Assembly (NCBI GenBank): GCA_963782885.1
Contig: CAWALL010000013.1
Coordinates: forward strand, 248,001 to 312,000
Length of the DNA: 64,000 nucleotides
Origin: DATAOG01 sp963782885
GTDB taxonomy: Bacteria; Pseudomonadota; Alphaproteobacteria; Geminicoccales; Geminicoccaceae
Reading direction: 5' to 3'
Below the pieces are notes generated by a model. The model made no database searches and was not told the DNA's origin. It worked only from the letters and a program-made list of their open reading frames with translations. This document shows positions 25,412-33,801 of this stretch, piece after piece. The first letter of the stretch is position 1; every line of letters begins with the position of its first letter. The translations under genes were made by a program, and so were the position numbers.

Positions 25412-27025
25412 ATGGTCTGGCCCGAGGATCCGCTGCCGCCGATCCGCGAGGAAGTGCATTTCGGCGGTCGGCGGGTGCGCTGCTTTGCGGACCGGCCGGC
25501 GAGCGTGGCCGCGATGTTCGAGACCGCGCTCGAGCGCAATCCCGACGGCGAAGCGCTGGTGGCCGGCGACGTCCGGCTCTCCTATCGGGCTCTGTCCGAC
25601 CTGGTCCTGCGCACCGCGGCCGGGCTCGAAGCCCTCGGTGTCCGGGCCGGCGATCGGGTGGCGCTCCTGCTCGGCAACCGGCCGGAGTTCCTGGTCGGCC
25701 TGCTCGCAGCTCAAAGGCTCGGCGCGATTGCCGTGCCGCTCAGCATCCGCGAGCAGACCCCGGGGCTGCGCTACATGCTCGCGCAGAGCGGCGCCAAGGT
25801 CCTGGTGCACGAAGCCGGGCTCGCCGACCGCTTGCCTGCACAGGCCGACCTGCCGCAGCTCGAGCACCGGGTCTCGGTCGCCGGCGCGCCGGTGGGCTCG
25901 CTCGCGCTCGAAGAGCTGAGCGCAGGCGCTCGGCAAGCGCCGTCCCGGCGTGCGCCCGGCGAGGAGGACACCGCGGTCATCCTCTACACCTCCGGTACCA
26001 CCGGCCGGCCGAAAGGGGCGATGCTGACGCACCTGAACATCGTCCACTCGGTCCTGCACTATGCGCTCGCGATGGACCTCGGGCCGCGCGACCGCTCGCT
26101 GCTGGCGGTGCCCGCGAACCACGTGACCGGCCTGGTCGCGGTCCTGCTCGCGATGGTCCAGGCGGCCGGCTGCAGCATCATGCTGCCGGTCTTCAAGGCC
26201 CGGCACTTCCTCGAGCTCGCGGCGCGCGAGCGGATCACCCACGGCATCCTGGTGCCGGCGATGTACAACCTCTGCCTGCTCGAGCCGCAGTTTTCCAGGT
26301 TCGAGCTCGGCGCCTGGCGGATCGGCGGCTATGGCGGCGCGCCGATGCCGGAGGCCACGATCGCGAGGCTCGCCGAGCTGCTGCCGGGCCTCCGGCTGAT
26401 GAACCTCTACGGCGCCACCGAGACCACCTCGCCCGCGACCATGATGCCGGCGCGACACACCGCCGGCCGCACCGATTCGGTCGGCCTTGCCGTGCCCTGC
26501 GGCGAGCTCAGGATCATGGACCCGGCCGGGCGCGAAATGCCGCGCGGCGCCGCCGGCGAGGTCTGGATCGGCGGGCCGATGGTCGTGCCCGGCTACTGGC
26601 GGGAGCCCGGGCTGACGGCGGCCGCCTTCGCGGGCGGCTTCTGGCGCTCGGGCGACCTCGGGGCGCTCGATCAGGCCGGCTATCTGCAAGTCTTCGATCG
26701 CCTGAAGGACATGATCAACCGCGCCGGCTACAAGGTCTGCAGCGTCGAGGTCGAGAACCGGCTCTGCCAGCACCCGGCCGTGCTCGAGGCCGCGGTCGTG
26801 GCGCGGCCCGATCCGGTGCTCGGCGAGAAGGTCCAGGCGTTCGTCACGGGCTGCGGCGACCGGCCGAGCGAAGAGGACCTGCGGGCGTTCTGCGCCGAGG
26901 CGCTCGCCGACTACAAGGTGCCGGACGTGATCACCGTCTGCGCCGGGCCCCTGCCGCGCAACCCCAACGGCAAGCTGATCAAGAGCACCCTGCGCGAGCG
27001 CGCAGCCAGGGAGGCGGCCGGCTGA
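25412..27025 (+). CDS. AMP-forming acyl-CoA ligase
   Basis: 537 residues with the full adenylate-forming signature: VILYTSGTTGRPKGAMLTHL (P-loop-like), YGATETTSP, WRSGDLG, RLKDMINRAGYKV (hinge) and NPNGKLIKSTLRE (catalytic Lys). The length and sequence character are those of medium/long-chain or carnitine/crotonobetaine-type ligases. It presumably activates the acid that the neighbouring acyl-CoA dehydrogenase then oxidises. The stop TGA overlaps the ATG of the SDR gene (TGATG). Substrate not assigned. Confidence 0.92.
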   Translation: MVWPEDPLPPIREEVHFGGRRVRCFADRPASVAAMFETALERNPDGEALVAGDVRLSYRALSDLVLRTAAGLEALGVRAGDRVALLLGNRPEFLVGLLAAQRLGAIAVPLSIREQTPGLRYMLAQSGAKVLVHEAGLADRLPAQADLPQLEHRVSVAGAPVGSLALEELSAGARQAPSRRAPGEEDTAVILYTSGTTGRPKGAMLTHLNIVHSVLHYALAMDLGPRDRSLLAVPANHVTGLVAVLLAMVQAAGCSIMLPVFKARHFLELAARERITHGILVPAMYNLCLLEPQFSRFELGAWRIGGYGGAPMPEATIARLAELLPGLRLMNLYGATETTSPATMMPARHTAGRTDSVGLAVPCGELRIMDPAGREMPRGAAGEVWIGGPMVVPGYWREPGLTAAAFAGGFWRSGDLGALDQAGYLQVFDRLKDMINRAGYKVCSVEVENRLCQHPAVLEAAVVARPDPVLGEKVQAFVTGCGDRPSEEDLRAFCAEALADYKVPDVITVCAGPLPRNPNGKLIKSTLRERAAREAAG

Positions 27026-27730
27026 TGCCGGCGGTCGTGATCACCGGCGCCGCGGGCGACCTCGGTCAGGCGCTGAGCGCGAGCTTCCTCGGAGACGGTC
27101 TGTCCGTGTTCGGCGCCGACATCGCGCCGATCGAGCCGCGCGCGGGCCTGACGCCGGTCGCGCTCGACGTCACCGACCGGGCGGCCGTGTTCGCGCTCGC
27201 CGAGCGCGCCGCCGCAAAGGCCGGAGCCCCTGCAGCTCTGGATCAACGCCGCCGGCATCGTCCGCGTCGTCAAGGTCGCGGAGGCCGCGCCGGAGGAGTG
27301 GGAAAAAATCATCGCGGTCAACCTGACCGGCACGTTTCACGGCTGCGCCGCGGCGCTCGCGGTGATGCGTCGCCAGGGCTTCGGGCGGATCGTCAATCTC
27401 GGCTCGCTGTCCGGCCAGGTCGGCGGCACCGGCATCCATCCGGCCTATGGCGCCTCCAAGGCGGGCGTGCACGCGCTGACCCGGACCTATGCGCTCGAAG
27501 GCGCCAGGTGTGGCGTGCTGTGCAATGCGGTCGCGCCTTCGGTGCTCGAGGGCCGCATGGGCGGCCAGTTCTCCGAGCGCCAGCGGGCGCAGCTCGCCGC
27601 GGCCAACCCGCTCCGCCGCCTCGGCCGGATCGACGAGGTGGTGGCGGCGATCCGCTACCTCGCGAGCGCGGCCGCCAGCTACACGAACGGCGTGATCCTG
27701 CCGGTCAACGGCGGTTCCTATCTGGCATAG
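27025..27730 (+). CDS. Short-chain dehydrogenase/reductase, frameshifted near 27225
   Basis: A classical SDR in two frames. The first reads MPAVVITGAAGDLGQALSAS (GxxxGxG cofactor site) up to ALAERAAAKAG. An apparently extra G near 27225 displaces the remainder, which continues as PLQLWINAAGIVRVVK (NAG), NLGSLSG, YGASKAGVHAL (YxxxK) and SYTNGVILPVNGG to the stop at 27730. Corrected length is about 235 residues. All catalytic motifs are present once the base is removed, and the gene sits at the end of an otherwise intact operon, so a sequencing error is plausible. It may oxidise a hydroxyacyl intermediate. Confidence 0.8.
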
Positions 27731-27788
27731 CCCGCGTCCTGCGAGGTCCGGCGGCGCGTCTGTGCGGCGCGGACCGGGCGGCGATCAG

Positions 27789-29474
27789 TCAGCCTTTGCC
27801 GTGACCGCCCCCGTGCCCACCACCGCCGCCGCCACCATGGCCGCCACCGCCACCGCCCCCGTGGCCGCCACCGCCGCCGCCGTGGCCCCCACCGCCGCCG
27901 CCGTGGCCGCCGCCGTTGCCACTACCGCCACCATGGCCGCCACCGTTACCGTTACCGCCGCCACCGCCGCCGTTGCTATCGCCACCGCCGCCGCCGTTGC
28001 TGCCGCCGCCTTGACTACCGGCGCCGCCGCCGCTTGCACCGGCACTCCCGGCCGTGTCGCTGCCGCTGCCGCCGCCTTGACTACCGGCGCCGCCGCCGTT
28101 TGCACCGGCACTCCCGGCCGCGTCGCTGCCGCTGCTGCCGTCCCCGCCGGCCGTGTCGCCGCCATTGCCGCCGCCATTGCCGGCACCGGCGCCGGCCGCG
28201 CTGTTGCCGCCGGTCGGGCCGGGACTCGGGTCGGCCTGACCGGCGGTCGCCCTGGCGGGTCCGCCGGTTGAGGCGGGGCCGGCGCTGGCGTTGCTTCGGT
28301 CGGAGCTGCGGTCGCGGCGGCCTTCGCTGGCGGCAACGACCACCGGCCCGGCGCCCGAGGTAAACAAGTCGCGCAAGCTGGCGAAGAAAGACGCGAGGAC
28401 GCCTTGGTCGCGGGCTTCGGCGAGGCGGACCCCGCAGTTCTGCGGCAGAGGGCCCGGTCCGACCACGGCCGCGTCGCAGCCATCGGGATCGGCAGAACCG
28501 GCCGCCAGCGCTCCGCGCACCGGCTTGAAAGCGGGCACCGGCGGCGGCACCGTGGCGACCCCGGCGCGCTCGCCGCTGGCGGTCATCGCTGCCGCCACGA
28601 CCGTGACCGCATGGGACGGCTTCAGGGTCGGCAACCGCGCCGACGCCGCCACCGGGCTCGGCGCCTCAGGCTCTGCCGGCGTCACCGGCGGTTCGGCTCG
28701 AGCGTCCAGGGTCGCTGGCGGCCGCGCGTCGGCCAACCCGTCATGCACGCCCGATGTCGAGGGCGCATCCGAACCCTCCGACGGTGCGCCGGGACTCGGA
28801 TCGCGCCCCGCGCCGTGCAACCCCTCGAGCGCCGCCAACGTGCGCCGCGCCGCCTCGCCCGTGATCGGCCCGGCTGGCCGCGGCATCGCCGGCACCGCCA
28901 GGCTGCGCCGTGCGGCCTGGCCCGCGTCCGGCGCCGCTGGCGGCGGGGTGGCTGCAGCCGGGTCCGGGGCGACGGCGGCCACGACGACGTCGGCGGCCGG
29001 ACGCCTGAGTTCCGGGGTCGGCTCCGGCTGCGCGGCTCCGATCGACTCGACCGGCGCCGGCGCCGCGCCCGCCGGGTCCGAGGCCAGCATCGGCAGGGCC
29101 GATCGCGCTGCTTCGGTTTCGGACTGCGGCCCCGGGTCCGGAGCTGCGGCCGCGCTCGCCGGGGGGAGGACAGCTTCCGGCTCGTTGGCCGCCCGCTGCA
29201 TCGATTCCAGCTTGATCGGCGCCGCGTCCGCGTTCACCAGCGGCGGCCGGTTCGCCCGCATGTCGGGCCCGAGCCGGCCATAAGCCGCCCAGAGCACCGT
29301 TCCGAGCGCGACGTAGGCGGCGCAGGTCAGCGCGACCGCCACGACCGGCCGCCTGCGGCTCGGGGTCAGACTTCTCCCCTGGGCCGGCTGATCGGCCAGC
29401 CTTTGCGCAACCCTGACCGCCGGGCTCTCGCGCAACCACGGATCGCCACGCAAGCGCGCTGCGGAATCGAGCAT
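27789..29474 (-). CDS. Membrane-anchored Pro/Ala-rich protein with Gly/His-rich tail
   Basis: A 561-residue protein of unusual composition. Residues 1-42 are cytoplasmic and basic, and one membrane helix lies at about 43-65 (VVAVALTCAAYVALGTVLWA). A long Pro/Ala-rich exported region (about 80-330) follows, then a more ordered patch with two cysteines (DPDGCDAAVV and PQNCGVRLAE) and FFASLRDLFTSGAG at about 365. Next comes Ser/Gly-rich sequence with a 22-residue tandem repeat, and finally a tail of GGGGH-type units. No catalytic motif. The His-spaced glycine tail could bind metal. It is transcribed divergently from an SDR gene. Confidence 0.72.
   Translation of the reverse strand: MLDSAARLRGDPWLRESPAVRVAQRLADQPAQGRSLTPSRRRPVVAVALTCAAYVALGTVLWAAYGRLGPDMRANRPPLVNADAAPIKLESMQRAANEPEAVLPPASAAAAPDPGPQSETEAARSALPMLASDPAGAAPAPVESIGAAQPEPTPELRRPAADVVVAAVAPDPAAATPPPAAPDAGQAARRSLAVPAMPRPAGPITGEAARRTLAALEGLHGAGRDPSPGAPSEGSDAPSTSGVHDGLADARPPATLDARAEPPVTPAEPEAPSPVAASARLPTLKPSHAVTVVAAAMTASGERAGVATVPPPVPAFKPVRGALAAGSADPDGCDAAVVGPGPLPQNCGVRLAEARDQGVLASFFASLRDLFTSGAGPVVVAASEGRRDRSSDRSNASAGPASTGGPARATAGQADPSPGPTGGNSAAGAGAGNGGGNGGDTAGGDGSSGSDAAGSAGANGGGAGSQGGGSGSDTAGSAGASGGGAGSQGGGSNGGGGGDSNGGGGGGNGNGGGHGGGSGNGGGHGGGGGGHGGGGGGHGGGGGGGHGGGGGGGHGGGHGKG
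27792..28145 (-). repeat. Low-complexity Gly/His coding repeats and 66-bp tandem repeat
   Basis: Within the Gly/His-rich gene, 27800-28000 encodes runs of three to seven Gly broken by His or Asn. At 28011-28142 a 66-bp unit (22 codons, GSD(T/A)AGSAGA(S/N)GGGAGSQGGGS) is tandemly repeated twice with few changes. Repeat-driven length variation is likely. Confidence 0.75.
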
Positions 29475-29685
29475 CCTCCCGCTCTCCCCTCCGCCCTCGA
29501 CATCGATCGCCCTGTTATGCTTGCTTAACGCTCGATATCTCGCCCGCTTGCTGTCGGGTCAAGCCCCGGCAGGCAAAGGACACGAAATTGATCAGCTATA
29601 CCAACCCCTTAGTAGATGCTGGAGCGATCGGCTGCTATCTGCGTTGCAGATCGCGGGCTGGCACGGCAACCGGACACCCGTCACG

Positions 29686-30459
29686 ATGAACGACCCGTTC
29701 GACCTCTCCGGGCGCGTTGCGCTGGTCACCGGCGCTTCGCAGGGCCTCGGCCGGCGCTTCGCCTCGGTGCTGGCCGCGCATGGCGCTGCGGTCGGCCTCG
29801 CCGCGCGTCAGGTCGACCGGCTGGGGGCGCTCCGGACCGAGCTCCACGACGCCGGCCATCAGGCGGCGAGCGTGATGCTGGACGTGACCGACCACGCCGC
29901 GATCGAGACCGCGATCGACACGATCGAGGCGGCGCTCGGGCCGGTCGACATCCTGATCAACAATGCCGGGGTCGCGGTCGCCAAGGGCGTGCTCGAGCAG
30001 ACCGAGGCGGACTGGGACCGGGTCCTCGACACCGACCTCAAGGGCGCGTTCTTCACCGCCCAGGCGGTCGCGAGGCGCATGGTGGCGCGGGCGGACAAGC
30101 CCGCCTGGGGCGGCAATATCGTCAACATCGCCTCGCTGATCGCGCTCAAGGTCGTGGGCCACCTGGCACCCTACGCCGCCGCCAAGAGCGGCCTTGCCCA
30201 GCTCACCAAGGCGATGGCGCTCGAGCTCGCCCGCCACGACATCCGGGTCAACGCGCTGGCGCCGGGCTACATCGAGACCGACATCAACAGCAGTTTTCTG
30301 GCGTCCGAAGCCGGCCAGCGTCTGCGCAAGCAGATCCCCCAGCGCCGCTTCGGCACGCCTGCCGACCTCGACGGCGCCCTGCTCCTGCTCGCCTCCGACG
30401 CGTCGCGCTACATGACCGGCAGCGTCATCGTGGTCGACGGCGGCCTGCTGCTGGCCTGA
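29686..30459 (+). CDS. SDR family oxidoreductase (FabG-like)
   Basis: 257 residues from ATG 29686; codons upstream of it are not conserved. It contains TGASQGLGRRF (cofactor GxxxGxG), NNAG, IVNIASL (Ser), YAAAKSGLAQLTKA (YxxxK) and the C-terminal YMTGSVIVVDGGLLL. All elements of a complete classical NAD(P)H-dependent SDR are present with no frameshift. Probably cytoplasmic. The substrate is unknown; it is a single-gene unit diverging from the Gly/His-rich protein gene, with 211 bp between the starts. Confidence 0.9.
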   Translation: MNDPFDLSGRVALVTGASQGLGRRFASVLAAHGAAVGLAARQVDRLGALRTELHDAGHQAASVMLDVTDHAAIETAIDTIEAALGPVDILINNAGVAVAKGVLEQTEADWDRVLDTDLKGAFFTAQAVARRMVARADKPAWGGNIVNIASLIALKVVGHLAPYAAAKSGLAQLTKAMALELARHDIRVNALAPGYIETDINSSFLASEAGQRLRKQIPQRRFGTPADLDGALLLLASDASRYMTGSVIVVDGGLLLA

Positions 30460-30525
30460 CGGCGGGCCGGGGGCTCCAGGACGCAGCCGCGATAAGCTCC
30501 TCGCCGGGAATGACACAATCCGCGT

Positions 30526-30993
30526 CTATCGCCGCCCCTTCTCGATAAGCTGGCCCATGCTTTTGACCCAATCCGCGAAAGCGTCGAGTACATCGGTCCC
30601 CATCTGCTGCCCGGTCTCAGGCTTCCTGAATCGAACCATACTTTCGTTATCTCCGCCGGCAAAGAATGCTCGGGGAATGTGCTGTCGATGGGTACTGTGG
30701 TTCCGATAGGATTTCGCTTCACTCAACCAGCTTGCATCGTTCCTATGCAGTGCATCAAGTTCGTCGAGGGCCGCATTTTTAAGCCGCAGAGCACAGCTAT
30801 ATCGAACGTCCAACTCTTGGAGCAGTGCGTTCTCCGCGCCCAGCAAATGGAACAAGAAGGCCTCGTGGTGCGCACGCTCAAAGTTGTCGCCGGACCCGCG
30901 CCGCTCATAGGCGCGTAGCTCCTGCAATGTCAGCTCGGCATATTCAAGTTTGGCATCCGTCCTGCCACGGAAATGATCGAGTTCTTTGCTCAT
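30526..30993 (-). CDS. HEPN-motif protein, putative RNase/toxin
   Basis: A 155-residue all-helical soluble protein starting MSKELDHFRGRTDAKLEYAE (ATG 30993; an in-frame ATG at 31017 would add 8 residues). It contains R97-N-H-S-T-H102, a perfect R-x4-H HEPN motif preceded by a helix as in HEPN RNases. It lies 45 bp downstream of an RHH/MazE-like antitoxin gene on the same strand, exactly where a mazF would be expected, and just after a 12-codon mazF stump. The RNase/toxin role is inferred from motif and position; the protein itself is not one I recognise. Confidence 0.62.
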   Translation of the reverse strand: MSKELDHFRGRTDAKLEYAELTLQELRAYERRGSGDNFERAHHEAFLFHLLGAENALLQELDVRYSCALRLKNAALDELDALHRNDASWLSEAKSYRNHSTHRQHIPRAFFAGGDNESMVRFRKPETGQQMGTDVLDAFADWVKSMGQLIEKGRR

Positions 30994-31013
30994 CGGCTCC
31001 TCGCGCCTCACTA

Positions 31014-31052
31014 TCACCAGACTTGGCCGCGGCGCGGGTCAGCCGGGTTCAT
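31014..31052 (-). pseudogene. Truncated mazF stump (12 codons)
   Basis: Overlapping the antitoxin stop by 14 bp, ATG 31052 opens MNPADPRRGQVW and then meets TGA at 31014-31016. This is the standard N-terminus of MazF-type interferases (R-RGQVW), normally continuing for about 110 residues. The rest of mazF is absent; the HEPN-motif gene begins 21 bp further on. The overlap is the usual one for MazE-like/MazF pairs. Confidence 0.7.
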
Positions 31053-31269
31053 CGCCAATGTCGGGGACGATACCTTCGATCCAGTCCATCGCCTCGCGCT
31101 CCTGCTCCTCGTCCGCGGCCATGGCTCTGTAGCCCACCTCGAGGTCGTTCTGAACGACATGGGGACGCGCCAGCTCGGCAAGGAGGCTGCTGCTTCGGCG
31201 GCGGCCGACGACGCGGTGGAGTCCCTCGTAGACCTCCTGGTCGGCGGTGATCGTAAGCTTTCTTCGCAT
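31039..31269 (-). CDS. MazE-like (ribbon-helix-helix type) antitoxin
   Basis: A 76-residue antitoxin: MRRKLTITADQEVYEGLHRV and VGRRRSSSLLAELARPHVV form the DNA-binding ribbon-helix-helix part, and the acidic tail with YRAMAADEEQEREAMDWIEG would wrap the toxin. This family is nearly always followed by mazF with a short overlap. Here that partner survives only as a stump and a HEPN-motif gene follows instead. Probably autoregulated. Confidence 0.85.
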   Translation of the reverse strand: MRRKLTITADQEVYEGLHRVVGRRRSSSLLAELARPHVVQNDLEVGYRAMAADEEQEREAMDWIEGIVPDIGDEPG

Positions 31270-31356
31270 CTCAAGGCTCTTCCCAATAGCTTATGCTGGC
31301 GACGGGCGTCCGCAATGGCGTCGCCGGCCGAACGCGGCCATGTTACGCTCGTCGCC

Positions 31357-31544
31357 ATGCAACCGCACCCCTGGCTGAAGCCCCTGCATCGGCGGGTCGC
31401 GACCACCGTCGCCTGCGCGCTCTGGGTTGCCTTCGAGGCCTTCTACGAGCCGGGCGGCATCTGGTTCGGCTGGCGCTCGGCGCGACCCTCTATGCGCTCT
31501 GGGATTTCTTTCTGTCGGGCAACTACCGCGACGCGGCCGGGTGA
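31357..31544 (+). pseudogene. Small two-helix membrane protein, frameshifted
   Basis: The start MQPHPWLKPLHRRVATTVAC ALWVAFEAFYEPGGIWFGW is followed, one frame over, by LALGATLYALWDFFLSGNYR DAAG with stop at 31542-31544. A repeated TGGC/CTGG unit appears to have lost one copy (a 4-bp loss) near 31474. Restored length is about 63 residues with two membrane helices. Similar short membrane proteins are common in alphaproteobacteria and are of unknown function. Its end overlaps the 3' end of the converging phosphoesterase gene. Confidence 0.6.
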
Positions 31545-32356
31545 GCGTCCCGCACCTGCGCGTGCTGGTTGCTGAACCGGCCGACCTCGAACGCGCCGAT
31601 GAAGTCGAGATGGCTGACCAGGCCGCGATCGGCGCGCCATTCGTGCAGCAGCACGGCCGGCGGCTCCAGGACCCAGCGCGCCGGCGCGCCCGCGAGCGTC
31701 AGCTCGACGGCGTGCGCGGCCCCCGGCCCGATCTGGCCGAGAGTGCCGGCGAAGCGGCATTGAATCGAGCGGTGGACGTGGCCGCAGAGGACGCGCGCGA
31801 CCTGCGGGTAGCGGCCGACGACCGCGGCGAGCGCCTCGCCGTCCTCGAGCATCATCGCGTCCATGTGGTCGATGCCGGTCCGGAACGGCGGGTGGTGCAG
31901 TGCGACCAGGGTCGGGCGCTCCGGCGCCCGGACCAGCTGCTCGTCCAGCCAGCCGAGCTGGGGCGGCCCGAGCCGGCCGCCGGGCTGGCCAGGGATCAGG
32001 CTGTCGAGCCCGATCAGGCGCAGCGGCCCGAGGTCGACCGCGAACCGGAGCGGCCCGCTCTCCGGGAACAGCCCGCGACCGGCAAAGGCCTTGCGCATCA
32101 GCTCGCGATCGTCGTGATTGCCGGGCACCGGGAAGATCGGCGCCGGCAGCCGGCCGAGCAGGCCGGTCAGCTCGGCCCAGGCCGCAGCGTCGCCGTCGTT
32201 GGTGAGGTCGCCCGTGATCAGCACCGCGTCGGCTGCGGGCTGGAGCGCGTTCAGATGATCGATCGCCCGCTCGAGGTAGCCCGCCGTGTCGATCCGGCCG
32301 AAGGCGAGGGTGCCCTTGGGCAGAAAGTGCAGATCGGAAATCTGGGCAAGCAGCAC
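31523..32356 (-). CDS. Calcineurin-like metallophosphoesterase (CpdA/Icc type)
   Basis: A 277-residue dinuclear metal phosphodiesterase. Motifs in order: ISDLHF (D-x-H), LITGDLTNDGD (GD), PVPGNHDDREL (GNHD), ALHHPPF (H) and LCGHVHRSI (GHxH). The pattern and length fit class III cyclic-nucleotide phosphodiesterase/CpdA relatives, which hydrolyse cAMP or other phosphodiesters. A large cyclase-domain protein is encoded elsewhere in the window, but no operon link exists. It diverges from the FAD monooxygenase gene with 66 bp between the starts. Confidence 0.9.
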   Translation of the reverse strand: MLLAQISDLHFLPKGTLAFGRIDTAGYLERAIDHLNALQPAADAVLITGDLTNDGDAAAWAELTGLLGRLPAPIFPVPGNHDDRELMRKAFAGRGLFPESGPLRFAVDLGPLRLIGLDSLIPGQPGGRLGPPQLGWLDEQLVRAPERPTLVALHHPPFRTGIDHMDAMMLEDGEALAAVVGRYPQVARVLCGHVHRSIQCRFAGTLGQIGPGAAHAVELTLAGAPARWVLEPPAVLLHEWRADRGLVSHLDFIGAFEVGRFSNQHAQVRDAHPAASR

Positions 32357-32422
32357 TGGCGAACTCTCCCGCTGGACGTCCAGGCGTCGGCGGCCCGATC
32401 ATAGAGCAGCGAGGAGCCGGCC

Positions 32423-33589
32423 GTGAACGTCCTGATCGTTGGCGCCGGCATCGCCGGGCTGACGCTCGCCCTCTGCCTGCGGCGCGACGGCCACGAGCCG
32501 TGGATCGTGGAGCAGGCGCCCGAGCTTCGCGACGCCGGCTACATGATCGACTTCTTCGGGTCCGGTTACGATGCCGCCGAGCGCCTGGGCCTCCTGACCG
32601 ATCTCGCCGGCATCCACTACCAGATCCCGCGCCTGTCGTTCGTCGCCGCCGATGGCCGCGAGCGCTTCTCGATCGCCTACCCCACGCTCCGCCGCCGGCT
32701 GTTCGACGACCGGCACTTCAATTTCATGCGCGGCGAGCTCGAGCGGCTGCTCCGGGACCGGCTGCCGCCCGGCGTGCCGGTCCGCTTCGGCACGACCGTC
32801 GAGACGCTGCGCCAGCAGGGCGAGCGGGTCTCCGTGCGGCTGAGCGACGGCAGCCAGGCGAGCGTCGACCTGGTCGCCGGCGCCGACGGCGCGCACTCGA
32901 GGGTTCGCGACCTGGTGTTCGGCGGGCCGGCGCGCTTCGAGCGCTACCTCGGCTACCACACCGCCGCCGCGATCCTCGACGAGCCGCTCCCGGGGGCGCC
33001 GGCGGATGCGTTCTCGATCCTGACCGAGCCCAGATGCCAGGTCGGCGTCTATCCGATCCTGGGCGGTCGCATGGCGAGCTTTTTCGTGCACGCTGCCGGG
33101 CGCCGGATCGAGGACCGCACGACCGCCGCGGCGCGCCGCGAGCTGCGCGCCGTCTACGGCGACCTGAACTGGCTCGTGCCGGAGCTGCTCGAGCGCTGCG
33201 ATCGGGTGTCCGGGATCTACTTCGACGAGGTCTCGCAGGTCGAGCTGCCGGTGTGGAGCCGGGGCCGGGTGGTACTGGTCGGCGATGCCTGCCAATGCGT
33301 CTCGCTGCTTGCCGGCCAGGGTGCGTCGATGGCGATGGCCGGCGCCTACGTGCTGGCGCAGGAGCTGGCGCGCGACGAGGTCGGGCCGGCGCTGGCGCGC
33401 TACGAGCTCCGGCTGCGCCCGAGCATCGAGCGGGCCCAGCGCGCCGGCCGCAGGATCGCCCGCTGGTTCGTGCCCGAGACCGGTCTGCGCCGGGTGCTCC
33501 GGGATGCGGTGCTGCGCGCCTCGGCGTGGCCGCTCGCTTCAGGGTTCCTGAAACGGCAGCTCGCGGCCGGGAGCATCTTTCGCGACTAG
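32423..33589 (+). CDS. FAD-dependent monooxygenase (PHBH-like)
   Basis: A 388-residue flavoprotein hydroxylase. It has an N-terminal dinucleotide fold (VLIVGAGIAGLTLALCL), the internal DG motif LVAGADGAHSRVRDLVFG, and the second FAD motif RVVLVGDACQCVSLLAGQG with the GD pair. The protein is complete and typical in length for class A aromatic-ring hydroxylases and tetracycline-modifying relatives. It lacks a transmembrane tail. The substrate is unknown. It is probably transcribed alone, from the divergent promoter shared with the phosphoesterase. Confidence 0.92.
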   Translation: MNVLIVGAGIAGLTLALCLRRDGHEPWIVEQAPELRDAGYMIDFFGSGYDAAERLGLLTDLAGIHYQIPRLSFVAADGRERFSIAYPTLRRRLFDDRHFNFMRGELERLLRDRLPPGVPVRFGTTVETLRQQGERVSVRLSDGSQASVDLVAGADGAHSRVRDLVFGGPARFERYLGYHTAAAILDEPLPGAPADAFSILTEPRCQVGVYPILGGRMASFFVHAAGRRIEDRTTAAARRELRAVYGDLNWLVPELLERCDRVSGIYFDEVSQVELPVWSRGRVVLVGDACQCVSLLAGQGASMAMAGAYVLAQELARDEVGPALARYELRLRPSIERAQRAGRRIARWFVPETGLRRVLRDAVLRASAWPLASGFLKRQLAAGSIFRD

Positions 33590-33801
33590 CGGCACCGCGG
33601 CCGCCGGATGCTAGGCCCGGACTTTGGAATCTGCTCAAATGCCGAGCGACCCGCGGATCGCCATGAGGATATGAGGATCGGGATGGCACATCGCGCGCAA
33701 CCGGCGCTGGCAGCGTCGCTTCCGGCTTGCCACCGACGCCGGGCCGGGCTCTCGAGACCGCCCTTGAGCGCGATCGCCTGCCCATAGCGGGACCCGGCAG
33801 C

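Noticed and set aside
27800..28200. CRISPR-like array in the repeated GGC/CCG stretch
   Set aside because: Repeats are codon-phased Gly/His units without unique spacers and lie inside an open reading frame.
31443..32402. Second minus-strand frame opposite and overlapping the metallophosphoesterase
   Set aside because: It is an out-of-frame shadow of the phosphoesterase, which has all its catalytic motifs.
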